NCBI GenBank assembly: GCA_037179385.1
Contig: CM074193.1
Span: 42,068,846 to 42,132,845, forward strand
Reading direction: 5' to 3'
Origin: Holothuria scabra
Taxonomy: Eukaryota > Echinodermata > Holothuroidea > Aspidochirotida > Holothuriidae
Length of the DNA: 64,000 bases
The position numbers and the translations under genes are program-made. Below are positions 22,015 through 32,429 of the stretch, one piece after another. Positions within the stretch are counted from its first letter, which is position 1. Every line of letters starts with the position of its first letter. The notes beneath the pieces are model-generated. The model had not been told where the DNA came from. It saw only the letters and a list, made by a program, of their open reading frames with translations, and did no database searches.

Positions 22015-23928
22015 AGAAAGCCAAAAGGCTTAGTGATTCCTTGCCATAAGATTAAATTGTAACAAACATGACAAGCATGAGATCCCACACAGATATCCTA
22101 CTAGAAATATCATGTTAGCAAGGTCAAAACCTTTTGAAATCTTGCAAACCAAATGAACTTTCACCTCCACTTTAAGCAATAGGGATTACCTACCCTACTG
22201 CATATGGTCATCAACATGCTAATAATGAACAATTCACAAGCTAAGTATGAGATCTCTCACATTTATCCTCCTTCAAATATCATATTTACAAGGCTTTGAC
22301 CTTTTTGACCCCAAATAACCTTTAACCTCCACAAACAAGAGAAAACTCCCGAACGGATATAATGCTGCATGTAACGAATTGTATTTTGTCACGTCTAACA
22401 ACTTGATAAAGTAATAACAATGTTTATTTTCATCAAAATTAAAGCACTCTATTTTGTCCAGTTTTAGCTATTGGGGGCAGCTCTTTGTATTTTATTTTTT
22501 GACGAATGCCCCTGGCTATGGCTATGATGTCCTTGAATATTAACAAAAACTGATAACCCTATTAACCCAGAATCTAACAAGACTTGTAACTTCGCTTTTT
22601 GTCTACTTACAGACACAACACACAAGTTTCCATGGTTTGATACACTGTAGGCGTTAGTATAAAGCTTGCTTTGATTACCTGAACTACTTTAATAGGTCTT
22701 GCTCAGAGGACTAAACAGAGGCAGACACTGTTTATTCAGTAAAAGGTTAAGTAAATTGAGCACCTGGTTTAACAGGATGTATTCTGTCCAGACACTGTGG
22801 TTTGTACTGGCAGTCAACTATGATAAATTATGTCAGATAACAGTGATCAGTTTGAATAGAGGTGCAGGGTCAGTTACAATTTGATTCATCCAATTAAGCA
22901 ATAGCCATTGATGCACGCTCAAGGGTATTTGATCCAATGACCAGTAGTTTAGTTCTTTTTTGTAAAACTAATAAGCCGTGGTATATTTAATTAATCAATG
23001 CTAATTTCCAATTCATGCATGTTCACATGTCCTTATGAGGACAACTAGCAGCATAAGGTTTGCCAAATAATAATCTTTGATACTAAATTCAATGTTGTCT
23101 TTAAGTTTTCTTTTAGGTTATTAAAGAGACAATGTTGGTACTGATTGAAAGAACTTCTTGGGCATCACACAAAGCAGTTGATCTGTTCAAAGTTTACACT
23201 TATGAAGTCAGAACAGTCCTCTGCTTTGTGCACAGAAACCTCCAGTATTTTCAAACTATGGCCCTAAATGACCCTCATACAGCCTTCGTTTAAACTCACA
23301 TGTTACAGATACAGGTACTGTGGGAACTTCCATTTAACAGTAGGAAATACGTTTCATGAAAATCTTTTTATTCTTGTGGCAAAATCAGCATATCCCATGC
23401 CAAATATCCCTCACAGTTACCCTTCTTGAGTTGGAACTTGTTTAAAAGGTTTTGATGTTTTGACCTCTGGTGACCCTAAATGACCTTTAACCGTTACCAA
23501 AAACAAAGGGGATCATCTTCTCAATAGGGCAATCCACATGGTAAGTATAAGATCCATCACAGTTACCCTTCTTGGGATACAGTGTTTCAAAGGTTTTGAC
23601 GTTTTGACCTCTGGTGACCCCAAATGACCTTTGACCTCCACCAAAAACAATAGGGATCATCTACTCACTATGGGTAATCTGCATGGTAAGTATGAGATCA
23701 CTCACATTTTTCCTTCTGGAGATATCGTGTTTACAAGCAATTTCCACGGTATTTACCATTTGACCTCTCTTAACCCCAAAATGACCTTTGACCTCCGCCA
23801 AAAACAATAGGGATCATCTACTCAATGTGGGCATTGAGATATCGTGTTTACAATCGGGCGTCACACACACACACACACACACGACATCACCATCGCATCG
23901 ATTCCTTGCCTGCCTTCGGCAAGGAATC
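22015..23928 (-). mobile_element. Tandem-repeat element, copy III
   Basis: Reverse orientation of copy I. It begins at 22,015 with 'agccaaaaggcttagtg' plus ATTCCTTGCC. Degraded units lie at 22,100-22,340, unrelated AT-rich sequence at about 22,350-23,380, and better units at 23,400-23,850. An (AC)n tract follows at about 23,863-23,882, and the element ends with the 29-bp palindrome GATTCCTTGCC...GGCAAGGAATC at 23,900-23,928. Two units contain perfect TGACCTTTGACCT. Having the same ends as copy I in opposite orientation defines the element boundaries. Confidence 0.65.
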
Positions 23929-23984
23929 AAAAACGGAAAATTTGGGTGCTTGGCCACCCCTGGAAAATTGTCTAGCTACGCCAC

Positions 23985-24180
23985 CGGTACTTGGTTTTTA
24001 TACCCCACAATTCCATGCGGCAACGATTGACCGAACTTGGACCGGCCACGACCTTTTTCCAGTAATGGCTCACTGGTCTTGTTTTCCCTACTCCACAACT
24101 AGAAAAAAAGGTTTGGCCGTCTCGACTTCTGGCAGGTTGGTTGGAAACTCGTCCGTAAAACTCTATCCCATTGACCATTT
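23985..24180. mobile_element. Rearranged SINE fragment
   Basis: Part of it (about 24,040-24,105, 'ccagtaatggctcactgg', 'ttttccctactccac') is the reverse complement of the SINE body at 19,820-19,880. The adjacent part (about 24,130-24,170, 'ggttggaaactcgtccg') matches the SINE 3' body in the forward orientation. So two fragments lie in opposite directions. Just upstream (23,970-23,985) CTAGCTACGCCACCG resembles a hAT terminus. Confidence 0.5.
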
Positions 24181-24660
24181 ATTTACGCTGAACACCGAGC
24201 ACATTGGTAGTAGGTTCCATTTGTTGAAGTCTTCGGTTTGAATAAGGCTGCAAGAACATTTCACATCCTTTTCTGTACTAGTCTTTGTTGTTTGAAAATT
24301 CACCCAAATAAATCGCACTAAATTTTGAACTCGAGAACTCGGGTTATAGCCTACCCGTGACAGTTGTAAAGGCAACAGAGTTTCCGAAACCTTTCCTTAA
24401 AATTTGCCGAAAAGCCTCAGTCTGAATCGGCCTAAGATGACATTATGTGACAACAACGATCTTCAATTGCGCTGCAATTTCGGATTTTCTTAATAATGTC
24501 CAAACTTCAAATTCGCTTAGAAGAAACCCAATTCCTTCGAAAAGTTCTTAAGTTTTCTGTAATAAAAATTTTATATTTTCAAATGTTTTCTTAAATAAAA
24601 GCAACAATTTTGGCGTGGCGTGCCTCATGCACCTCAACGTTTCCGATCTGGAGATATTCT
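24181..24660. other. No recognised feature
   Basis: AT-rich sequence, nothing supported. Confidence 0.4.
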
Positions 24661-24905
24661 ACATCTTGTTTACAAGGTTTTCAATTCAGTGTTTGACTTC
24701 CCATGACCCCAGATGACCAATGACCTCCGCCGAAAACATGACTGTTATATCTGCCATGACAGTTCCACATATCAAATATGAAATCTGTCCAAGCCTAATA
24801 CCTTGGGATGTTGTACTTACAAGATTTTCCATGTTTGACCTCTGGTGACCCCTAATTACCTTCTGACCTCCAAAAAATAAAACACAATTCCCTTTCTCCA
24901 CCACG
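24661..24905 (-). repeat. Isolated decayed units of the AGGTCA tandem-repeat family
   Basis: Two degraded units: 'catgaccccagatgacc' with 'tgacctccgccgaaaacat', then 'tttgacctctggtgacccc' with 'ctgacctcc'. The DR1 sites are mutated here. No terminal palindrome or microsatellite. Confidence 0.6.
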
Positions 24906-25897
24906 GAATCTTAGATCCACCCCTGAACGTACGTATAAACCGTGCAGAATGCGAGGAAGACGTGCTGAATGTTGCATCAGACATCAATTGCTTCCATGTA
25001 AAAACTTGCAGGCAGACTGAATTGAGCCTGTCCTTTAAATATGGTTTGGCAATGGCAAATTGGATTTGCTGAACCGGTAAACTGTTGATTTTTATAAAAC
25101 ATAACTTTTCAAAAAGAAGACGAGGGCCAAATGTTACCCCTACTTAAAGGGGCAATCAGAGTTGTGTTTAGAAGTTTCCCACGACTTTAATTCTGTACCA
25201 CATTCGTACATAGACTAAAAAGGGGAATTTCAAGTAAAAATTTAGTTTTCACGTACGACAAAGGAACTAAATGTACACAGTGTGACATGGTGTAAGTTCC
25301 ATTCAAATCGGCCTTGTGTTTCTCGAGATATCAGTAAATGAAGTCACAAGATTTGTATTCCTAAGTAAATTTGACGGAAGAAGAAGTAATATCACTTCCT
25401 CACATTGACAAGGAATGCTTTGTTGCCCTTTGTTTTTCAAATTGTTGTGTTGACCTTGAAGTTAACAGTAATAGGACCCCCTTTGGGGAATGCAAAGTTT
25501 GCTAGTAAGTTCTCATGAAACTTATGGAATGGTATTCTGATAGTAGGGGGTTGTTGAGGAGAAAATTGGCTGTTAAGTTGAAAAACAAAAGACTGTCCAT
25601 TAATGTGAGGATATGATGTCACATGTTCTTGCTTCAAGTTCACTTTTTGTTTAAAATGTGTCAAATTTTCCTGCTCATATCTTGAGAACCACAAATCAGA
25701 TTTCAATGAAAATTTCACCAAAATGCTTAGCATAAGTACCACTATAATATGTCCAAACTTGATATGACCTTAAACCATTCCTTTGAAACTAACAAAAAAT
25801 AATTTGTCAAAAGATACGCTGACGTTGTGATTGGTCACTGTATGAATGAGGATGTCAAGTCTTGCACCAGTGAGGAATTTTGTTACCCGAAGAAAAT
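24906..25897. other. No recognised feature
   Basis: About 1 kb without supported genes. The minus frame at 25,437-25,742 (101 residues) has no recognisable domain. Confidence 0.4.
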
Positions 25898-25905
25898 TAC
25901 ATAAC
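25898..25905. repeat. Left 8-bp target duplication of second hAT
   Basis: TACATAAC, repeated exactly at 28,199-28,206. Confidence 0.9.
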
Positions 25906-28198
25906 CAGGGGTGGCGCGGGATTTTCCCGACAGGGGGGCCAGCATTTCGAGTCCCCGACAAAGGCGATGAGTAAGTCCCAGTGGGACGTGACTTGGTAGA
26001 ATCTGAAGCGCGCGTAGCGCGCCGAAATTTTTTTTTTTTCAACAAATATTTAAAAATCTGGAGTTTTGTTTAGAAGGAAGTCTATAAAAAAATTTGGCTT
26101 TTGTAAGGACCATTAAAAGGTTGGGTGTTTATTGAAGGATCTGTCCTTCATAAAAATCAAAAACGTTGCATAGGAGACATCTGGAACTCTTTTGGGGTTA
26201 CGCATTTCATCGCAGGCCTACGTAATTAAGGCTTTCAGACGAAACTGAAAATGTGCCCGAAAAATTTTTCCCCTTTTTGGAAGATTTGAAAATTAACAGC
26301 TTATCATATTGGATTATCATATTGGAGAAATTTTAGAATTTTATGAAAAAATTTGCTTTTTGGGTAAGGTTACAATGAAACTTTTGGGCTTTTTCTTCAA
26401 TGATGTGACTGTCAAGAGCAATTGTGGGAGTGATTAAGAGCGTTAAATTGGGTGTTTTACTGTACGGAGTATCCATGGAAAATGAAACAGTTTATCATTT
26501 TTAACAAATATTAGAGAATCTGAAGGTTATATTGTGGGAACTGTAATTTTATGACAGATTTTGGGGGTTTATGGAAGAATCTGACCCTCATATGAGAAAA
26601 ATCAAGAAGGGGGTGATTAGTAGTTTTGTTGGGGTTTCTGAATTACATCATGGAGACTAAGGCCCTGGGAATTTTCCTCGCGGAAAAAGTTTGGCTTCTC
26701 ATATATTTCAAGTATTATATTTTATATTTATAATATTTTTTTATATTTATAATATTTTGTTTATTGACATATGCGTACGGAAGTGTTTCAATTTGGTAGG
26801 AGGCAGAATAGTCTTGTTTGTCTGAAAAATGTAATCCTGCCCGAAAAACTAACTAGAAGTGCACAGAAATTTTTGAAAAATTGAAAACCCAAGACAGCCG
26901 GAAATGGCATTTCCCAGGCTCGTAACCAGCAACAAAGCAGTCTTTATTTTCAGCTTTATCCGCTTTAAAGTTATCCCTTCATATTTCCCTCAAACGAAGA
27001 ATAATTTGCAAGCATGCATTGTTCTGCTGAGTAATCTGTTCGACCAAAACACTATCAAAGCGGAGCGCCACCATAACTTGGCGCGGAGCGAAGAAAAACT
27101 TTAAAAAAAACCTTACCCTCAGACAGCCGGAAATGGCATTTTCCAGACTTGTAACTACAAAGGAAGAAGTCGTCATTTATAAAAGTTTCACTTCAATAGA
27201 AAAAACCAACTTGCTATGTGATCAGAAAATAACCAGATAAATTTTAAATTTTTCAATTAAATGAAATGGTCTTGTCTTTTTCTCGGGGGAAGCTATGTAA
27301 CCGAATTAAAAATATACCATTTTCTAAATCTTTTGAGACTCCTCGTTGTATTCAATTGCGAGGTCCACTAAATTTATGTTATTTTCTATGTGACTATCCG
27401 AACTCCCGACAATAAATTATTTTACTTCCCGCCGACGTATTTGAAAATATGTCACGTAACAACAAGGTGGCTTCAAATGATTTTCAGTCAGACTTATCTG
27501 GAGACATTCTCACACTTCTGTTAATCACTATACAGTTATATATAACTGAAAACGGCCTGACCGATTGTCATAATCGTTGCTCGAATTCGGCTGTCGCGAC
27601 AGGACAGATGGCAAACTATTTGGGTACTGCATGCACCTGAACAACTTCTCGTCCGTTTTGTGAGGAAAACTAGTAAAGCAAAATTAAGATCGTCCTGGGA
27701 CTACCGTTTATCGAGCTTACATCTTTTATCGTGGGCCTATAGATGAAGGCTCCCCGACGAAACTGGATTTTCTCAACGACAGGGGAAGGGCAGCCTTCCC
27801 CGACGGGGGCATGGCCCCTGGTTCCCCGCTGGTGCCACCGTTGGTTACGTCTGCACCAGAAATTTCCAGGTCCCTACCACAAGGCTTGGTTATGGGTGAC
27901 CTTGCGCGCACGGATATAAGATGGGACAACGTACATGTAATGAGTTTTAACAGAGCTATGAACTATGAGCTATGAGAAGTAATTGAAAATCGATTCCTAT
28001 GTGTATTAAAATAGTGTTTTAAAAGGAGAAATATGTTTATGGTCACCCATCAAGCAATTTCAGTCCTTGCGAATTTTTTTATAATTTTTTTTTATTTTTT
28101 GGGGCCTACCCGACGTAACCACCGACCTTCCCCGACGGGGGGGGCAGTGTTCCCCGACGGGGGCCATGCCCCAACCCCCCCCGCTGGCGCCACCCCTG
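25906..28198. mobile_element. Non-autonomous hAT transposon, 2,293 bp
   Basis: Begins CAGGGGTGGCGC and ends with the exact reverse complement GCGCCACCCCTG; flanked by the 8-bp duplication TACATAAC. C/G-rich subterminal stretches (CCCGAC...GGGGGG) lie inside both ends. A second copy of the right-end-like sequence ('cttccccgacgggggc', 'ccccgctggtgccacc') sits internally at about 27,770-27,840, so the element is composite or carries a nested relative. The interior also holds the 'gcggagcgccacc' repeat at 27,059. No frame encodes a recognisable transposase; the 2.3-kb length leaves room for a degraded one, but I cannot see it. Confidence 0.88.
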
Positions 28199-28206
28199 TA
28201 CATAAC
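28199..28206. repeat. Right 8-bp target duplication of second hAT
   Basis: TACATAAC, identical to 25,898-25,905. Confidence 0.9.
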
Positions 28207-28391
28207 CCCACTTAAGAGTAGGCTAACTAACACATAATAGAAGTCTTCTCACTTGACAGACCCTTCGATGTCTGTTGATATAAATAATCAGTTCAAAAAG
28301 GGAAAAACGAAGTGCTGTAACAAGGAGTTAATATTCGCTGTCACACTCTGATTGCTCCCTTTAACATTCTTGCCTATGCACACGAACGACA

Positions 28392-28529
28392 ATGGTTGGC
28401 CACAGTCCTTATTTAATGCCGACATTAAAGCGGGTTAATGTCAGCATTAATTAAATCGATGTAGTGCTGACATTAAGTCGATTTAATGTCGGCATTAAAT
28501 AAGGATTTATGTCTACTGTGGCCAACCAT
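28392..28529. mobile_element. Short foldback element, 138 bp
   Basis: Perfect 15-bp terminal inverted repeat: ATGGTTGGCCACAGT at 28,392-28,406 and its reverse complement at 28,515-28,529. The inner arms pair further (CCTTATTTAATGCCGACATT with AATGTCGGCATTAAATAAGG), and a third weaker 'taatgtcagcattaa' stem sits at the centre. As RNA or single-stranded DNA it would form one long hairpin. The high arm identity suggests a recent origin. No target duplication identified. Confidence 0.8.
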
Positions 28530-29680
28530 AAACGGCAAAAAAATCGGGCCGATTAACTATGTGAATAAATGGCACCTCCCTGGTGAACATGTATCAGACA
28601 CTATTGATAATAGCCTTCATCATGCAATCAGACTGAAGGCGTGCGGAGCGGACAAGAATAACCTTGCGAAGAAGAGCAAAAACTGAGTCTTACGGTGCGG
28701 TCATAAACAATACAACACGGAAACGTCAACGGCAGATGAGTGATACTCATGGAGCACCAATTATGTAAAAACTACTAAATTTATAATTGCTCTCCATAAG
28801 AGAGGGTCAGGCAAGCTTAGAGGACGATAGTTTAATCACTGAAACTTATTAGTCACATGTTCTTATTCCAGTGCCCGAATTATTCTCTCCATATCACCCA
28901 AATGTTCACAGAAATATATTTCTTAATAAGGGGTCCCACCCTTCCCCCCCCCCCCACCTTCAACATCTATTACTTTATGTGACAACGCAAATGCGGGATT
29001 CCCTATGTTTCGTACAGTGGTTACCTCAGGCCCAGTCTAAAGTACTCTACACCAAAAATACAACTTTTTCTTATGAACCCTGTTTTGTGGGCCCAGGGTC
29101 CTTTGGCCCATGATTAAACCCAGCCCTGGTCCACCTACTAATTGGTAAATGTGAGGGCACCATTCCTTCTTTACTGAGATCACCTCAATCTAGTTAGCTA
29201 ACTTGATTGGATTTTACAGCGCACCATCACAAATGTTAATTTTTTAAAATTGTAATGAAAACCAAATCACAATCATGGACTAAATAAGAGATTTAGATAA
29301 CAGTCAACTATTTGATCGAGTTTGTCCCAAAGCATAAACACTCAAAAATATCCTGCTGAAAAATAGATTCAAATGATGCTGCCTTCATTCATTTTGTTAT
29401 AGCATTGGTTGTAAATTTCAGTATGGTATTGAGTTAGAAAAGACTGCTACAAGAAAATATGTAGCTATAAGAAACACCAATGAAATTAGGGTCACATTGA
29501 TAATTACCATAAGCATTAGGCCTTAATCCAAGATTATGAATTTTGGATTTCTCAGTTGTCACTGATTACAAACCAACAAATTACACCAAAGAATGAGAGT
29601 GAAGTTCTAAAGGGGTGAAATCCCAGCTAAGCCCAATATAGAGTAGCATACCAAATACAACCATTATTTCTCCAGCTACT
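28530..29680. other. No recognised gene
   Basis: AT-rich sequence with a poly-C run near 28,946. Nothing coding recognised. Confidence 0.4.
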
Positions 29681-29689
29681 GTTGCATCA

Positions 29690-29750
29690 GACTGGCAGTT
29701 GGAAGGTCCAGAGTTCCTGTCCAGGTCAGGTCATACTGAAGACTTTAACC
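29690..29750 (+). repeat. SINE head fragment
   Basis: 'cagagttcctgtccaggtc' followed by 'aggtcatactgaagactt' parallels the B-box region and following body of the SINE at 19,757-19,795, but with a mutated B box. It directly abuts the tandem-repeat element beginning at 29,751. Confidence 0.45.
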
Positions 29751-31192
29751 AGAAAGCCAAAAGGCTTAGTGATTCCTTGCCGAAAAGGGGTGCTTTGTTG
29801 TCCTCATAAACCACAGAAAACGGGCATTTTAAATGGAAACAAGTTTTGTAGATGAAAAAAAAGAATTGCTTTGGTTAGTGGGTTTCTGTGGATTATACAA
29901 ATTTTGTACTAAATCCAAGTTTTCTGCATGCATTTGTGGTTTAAATTGTCTTATTTGGATCTATATATTTCTAAAGCTGTAGGGTTATATAGCTTGCAAA
30001 GCTTATTCAGTTCAAATGAATAGGAGCATGTAGGTACATTATTTTTCTTTCAGGGTTCCCACTCTTTGTCAAAATGTTTTTTCATGACTTTCCATGACTT
30101 TTTATTGAACTTTTTAAGGACTTCTCAAAGTACTGTTGACTAGAGAGAGCTATAACCAACTTTTATACAGTGGCGTTGTGCCCATTGCGGCCCGGAGGCG
30201 CCTGGGCTCCCCAAAAATTTTTTAAGGGTATCATAAAATTTTGTCTAAAAATGCATTAACATCTTAAAAATGTCCAGTAAACATGAGAAGTTAACTGCTT
30301 TTGAAAAATATAGCTCAATGAAGTTATGTAAGCTGGGAAGGGGGGGGGGGGTGGTATGTAGAAGGGGATGATGCAATGGTTCAAGAAGGGGGGAAGGAAG
30401 GGCCAGTGGCGGATTTTGAGACGCTCCTACCTCGAGATATCGCGATTACAAGGTTTTCCATCATTGACCTCGGGTGACCTCAAATGACCTTTGACCTCCA
30501 CCAAAAACAACAGTGTTCTTCCTCTCAACATGGCAAATCTATATACCAAATATGAAAAGTGTCGGTCATTCCTATCTCAAGATATCACGATTACAAGGTT
30601 TTCGGTCTTTGATCTCTGGTGACCTCAAATGACCTTTGACCTCTACCAAAAACAATAGAGTTCTTCCTCCCAACATGGTTAATCCATATACCAAATATGA
30701 AAAGTGTTGGTCATTCCTAACTCAAGATATCGCGATTATAAGGTTTTCGGTCTTTGATCTCTGGTGACCTCAAATGACCTTTGACCTCCACCAAAAACGA
30801 TAGGGTCCTTCCTCTCAACATGGCAAATCTATATACCAAATATGAAAAGTGTCGGTCATTCCGATCTTGAGATATCGCCATTACAAGGTTTTCGGTCTTT
30901 GATCTCTGGTGACCTCAAATGACCTTTGACCTCCCTCAAAAACAATAGAGTCCTTCCTCTCAACATGGCAAATCTATTTACCAAATATGAAAAGTGTTGG
31001 TCATTCCTAACTTAAGATATCGCGATAACAAGGTTTCGGGCCCTCTTTGACCTCTGGTGACCTCAAATGACCTTTGACCTCCACCAAAAACAATAGGTTT
31101 CTTCCTTTCAACATGGAAAATCTATATACCAAATATGAAAAGTGTCAGTCATTCCTATCTCAAGATATCGCGATTACAAGGAGCGTCAAAAA

Positions 31193-31225
<33 letters not shown>
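29751..31225 (-). mobile_element. Tandem-repeat element, copy V
   Basis: Begins with the family's terminal sequence 'agaaagccaaaaggcttagtg' plus ATTCCTTGCCG. It continues through about 650 bp of unrelated AT-rich sequence and a poly-G run near 30,340, then has five good tandem units of about 144 bp from 30,420 to 31,190. All five contain perfect TGACCTTTGACCT. An (AC)n tract starts near 31,190. The terminal palindrome expected after the microsatellite is missing; instead the sequence runs into the duplicated segment described next. Confidence 0.65.
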
Positions 31226-31230
<5 letters not shown>

Positions 31231-31720
31231 GATAAACGCCGTCAATCGGGGACTATGCGCTGGAACTAGGCAATTGAGGACGGCTTAATATTAAGTTCTT
31301 TTGTGCATGTTGTGAACCGTGTTTGCTTGCTTGATTATATATCATTCAAAAACAGGCTGATATATTTCTTTTTGTTGTGGTTTATGGACAATTAAAAGGC
31401 CGATTATGACTGCTCACGTTTAACCGGGGACGTAAGGGTATTTACACTATGTAATAGCGGACACATTTGAAAGTTGAGTCTTCCACCTTTCGATCGCGGA
31501 CGTTATGAGAACACTATGGAACTGTGGACCCACTGACTTTCCAAGGTGCAACTGCGGACAGTGAGGAAATACAACATACAACAGTGGACACACCAGAAGT
31601 GTAATTTGCTGTAGTCTGAAAGTGGACGGAGACGTGCTACAGTATTGGGTCCTTCCTCTAAACATGACAAATCTATATACCAAATATGAAAAGTGTTGGT
31701 CATTCCTAACTTAAGATATC
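31022..31720. repeat. Segmental tandem duplication, copy 1 (about 699 bp)
   Basis: The segment from 'gcgataacaaggtttcgggc' through one AGGTCA-type unit, the (AC)n tract and about 460 bp of unique sequence is repeated directly at 31,721-32,429. Visible differences are essentially in the length of the (AC)n tract. Confidence 0.9.
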
Positions 31721-31891
31721 GCGATAACAAGGTTTCGGGCCCTCTTTGACCTCTGGTGACCTCAAATGACCTTTGACCTCCACCAAAAACAATAGGTTTC
31801 TTCCTTTCAACATGGAAAATCTATATACCAAATATGAAAAGTGTCAGTCATTCCTATCTCAAGATATCGCGATTACAAGGAGCGTCAAAAA

Positions 31892-31939
<48 letters not shown>

Positions 31940-32429
31940 GATAAACGCCGTCAATCGGGGACTATGCGCTGGAACTAGGCAATTGAGGACGGCTTAATAT
32001 TAAGTTCTTTTGTGCATGTTGTGAACCGTGTTTGCTTGCTTGATTATATATCATTCAAAAACAGGCTGATATATTTCTTTTTGTTGTGGTTTATGGACAA
32101 TTAAAAGGCCGATTATGACTGCTCACGTTTAACCGGGGACGTAAGGGTATTTACACTATGTAATAGCGGACACATTTGAAAGTTGAGTCTTCCACCTTTC
32201 GATCGCGGACGTTATGAGAACACTATGGAACTGTGGACCCACTGACTTTCCAAGGTGCAACTGCGGACAGTGAGGAAATACAACATACAACAGTGGACAC
32301 ACCAGAAGTGTAATTTGCTGTAGTCTGAAAGTGGACGGAGACGTGCTACAGTATTGGGTCCTTCCTCTAAACATGACAAATCTATATACCAAATATGAAA
32401 AGTGTTGGTCATTCCTAACTCAAGATATC
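31721..32429. repeat. Segmental tandem duplication, copy 2 (about 709 bp)
   Basis: Second copy of 31,022-31,720. Its (AC)n tract is 10 bp longer; the rest looks identical, including two identical 78-residue minus frames spaced 709 bp apart that I do not regard as genes. Both copies are bounded by the 'ccaaatatgaaaagtgttgg' unit sequence, which points to unequal crossing-over between neighbouring units. Confidence 0.9.

Noticed and set aside
30169..30410. Another hAT element starting CAGTGGCG
   Set aside because: A plausible left end exists near 30,169, but I found no inverted right end and no 8-bp duplication.
31447..32392. Two identical 78-residue minus-strand proteins as a duplicated gene
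   Set aside because: They are identical only because the DNA is a recent 709-bp duplication. They have no domain, start context or codon pattern and lie partly in repeat sequence.
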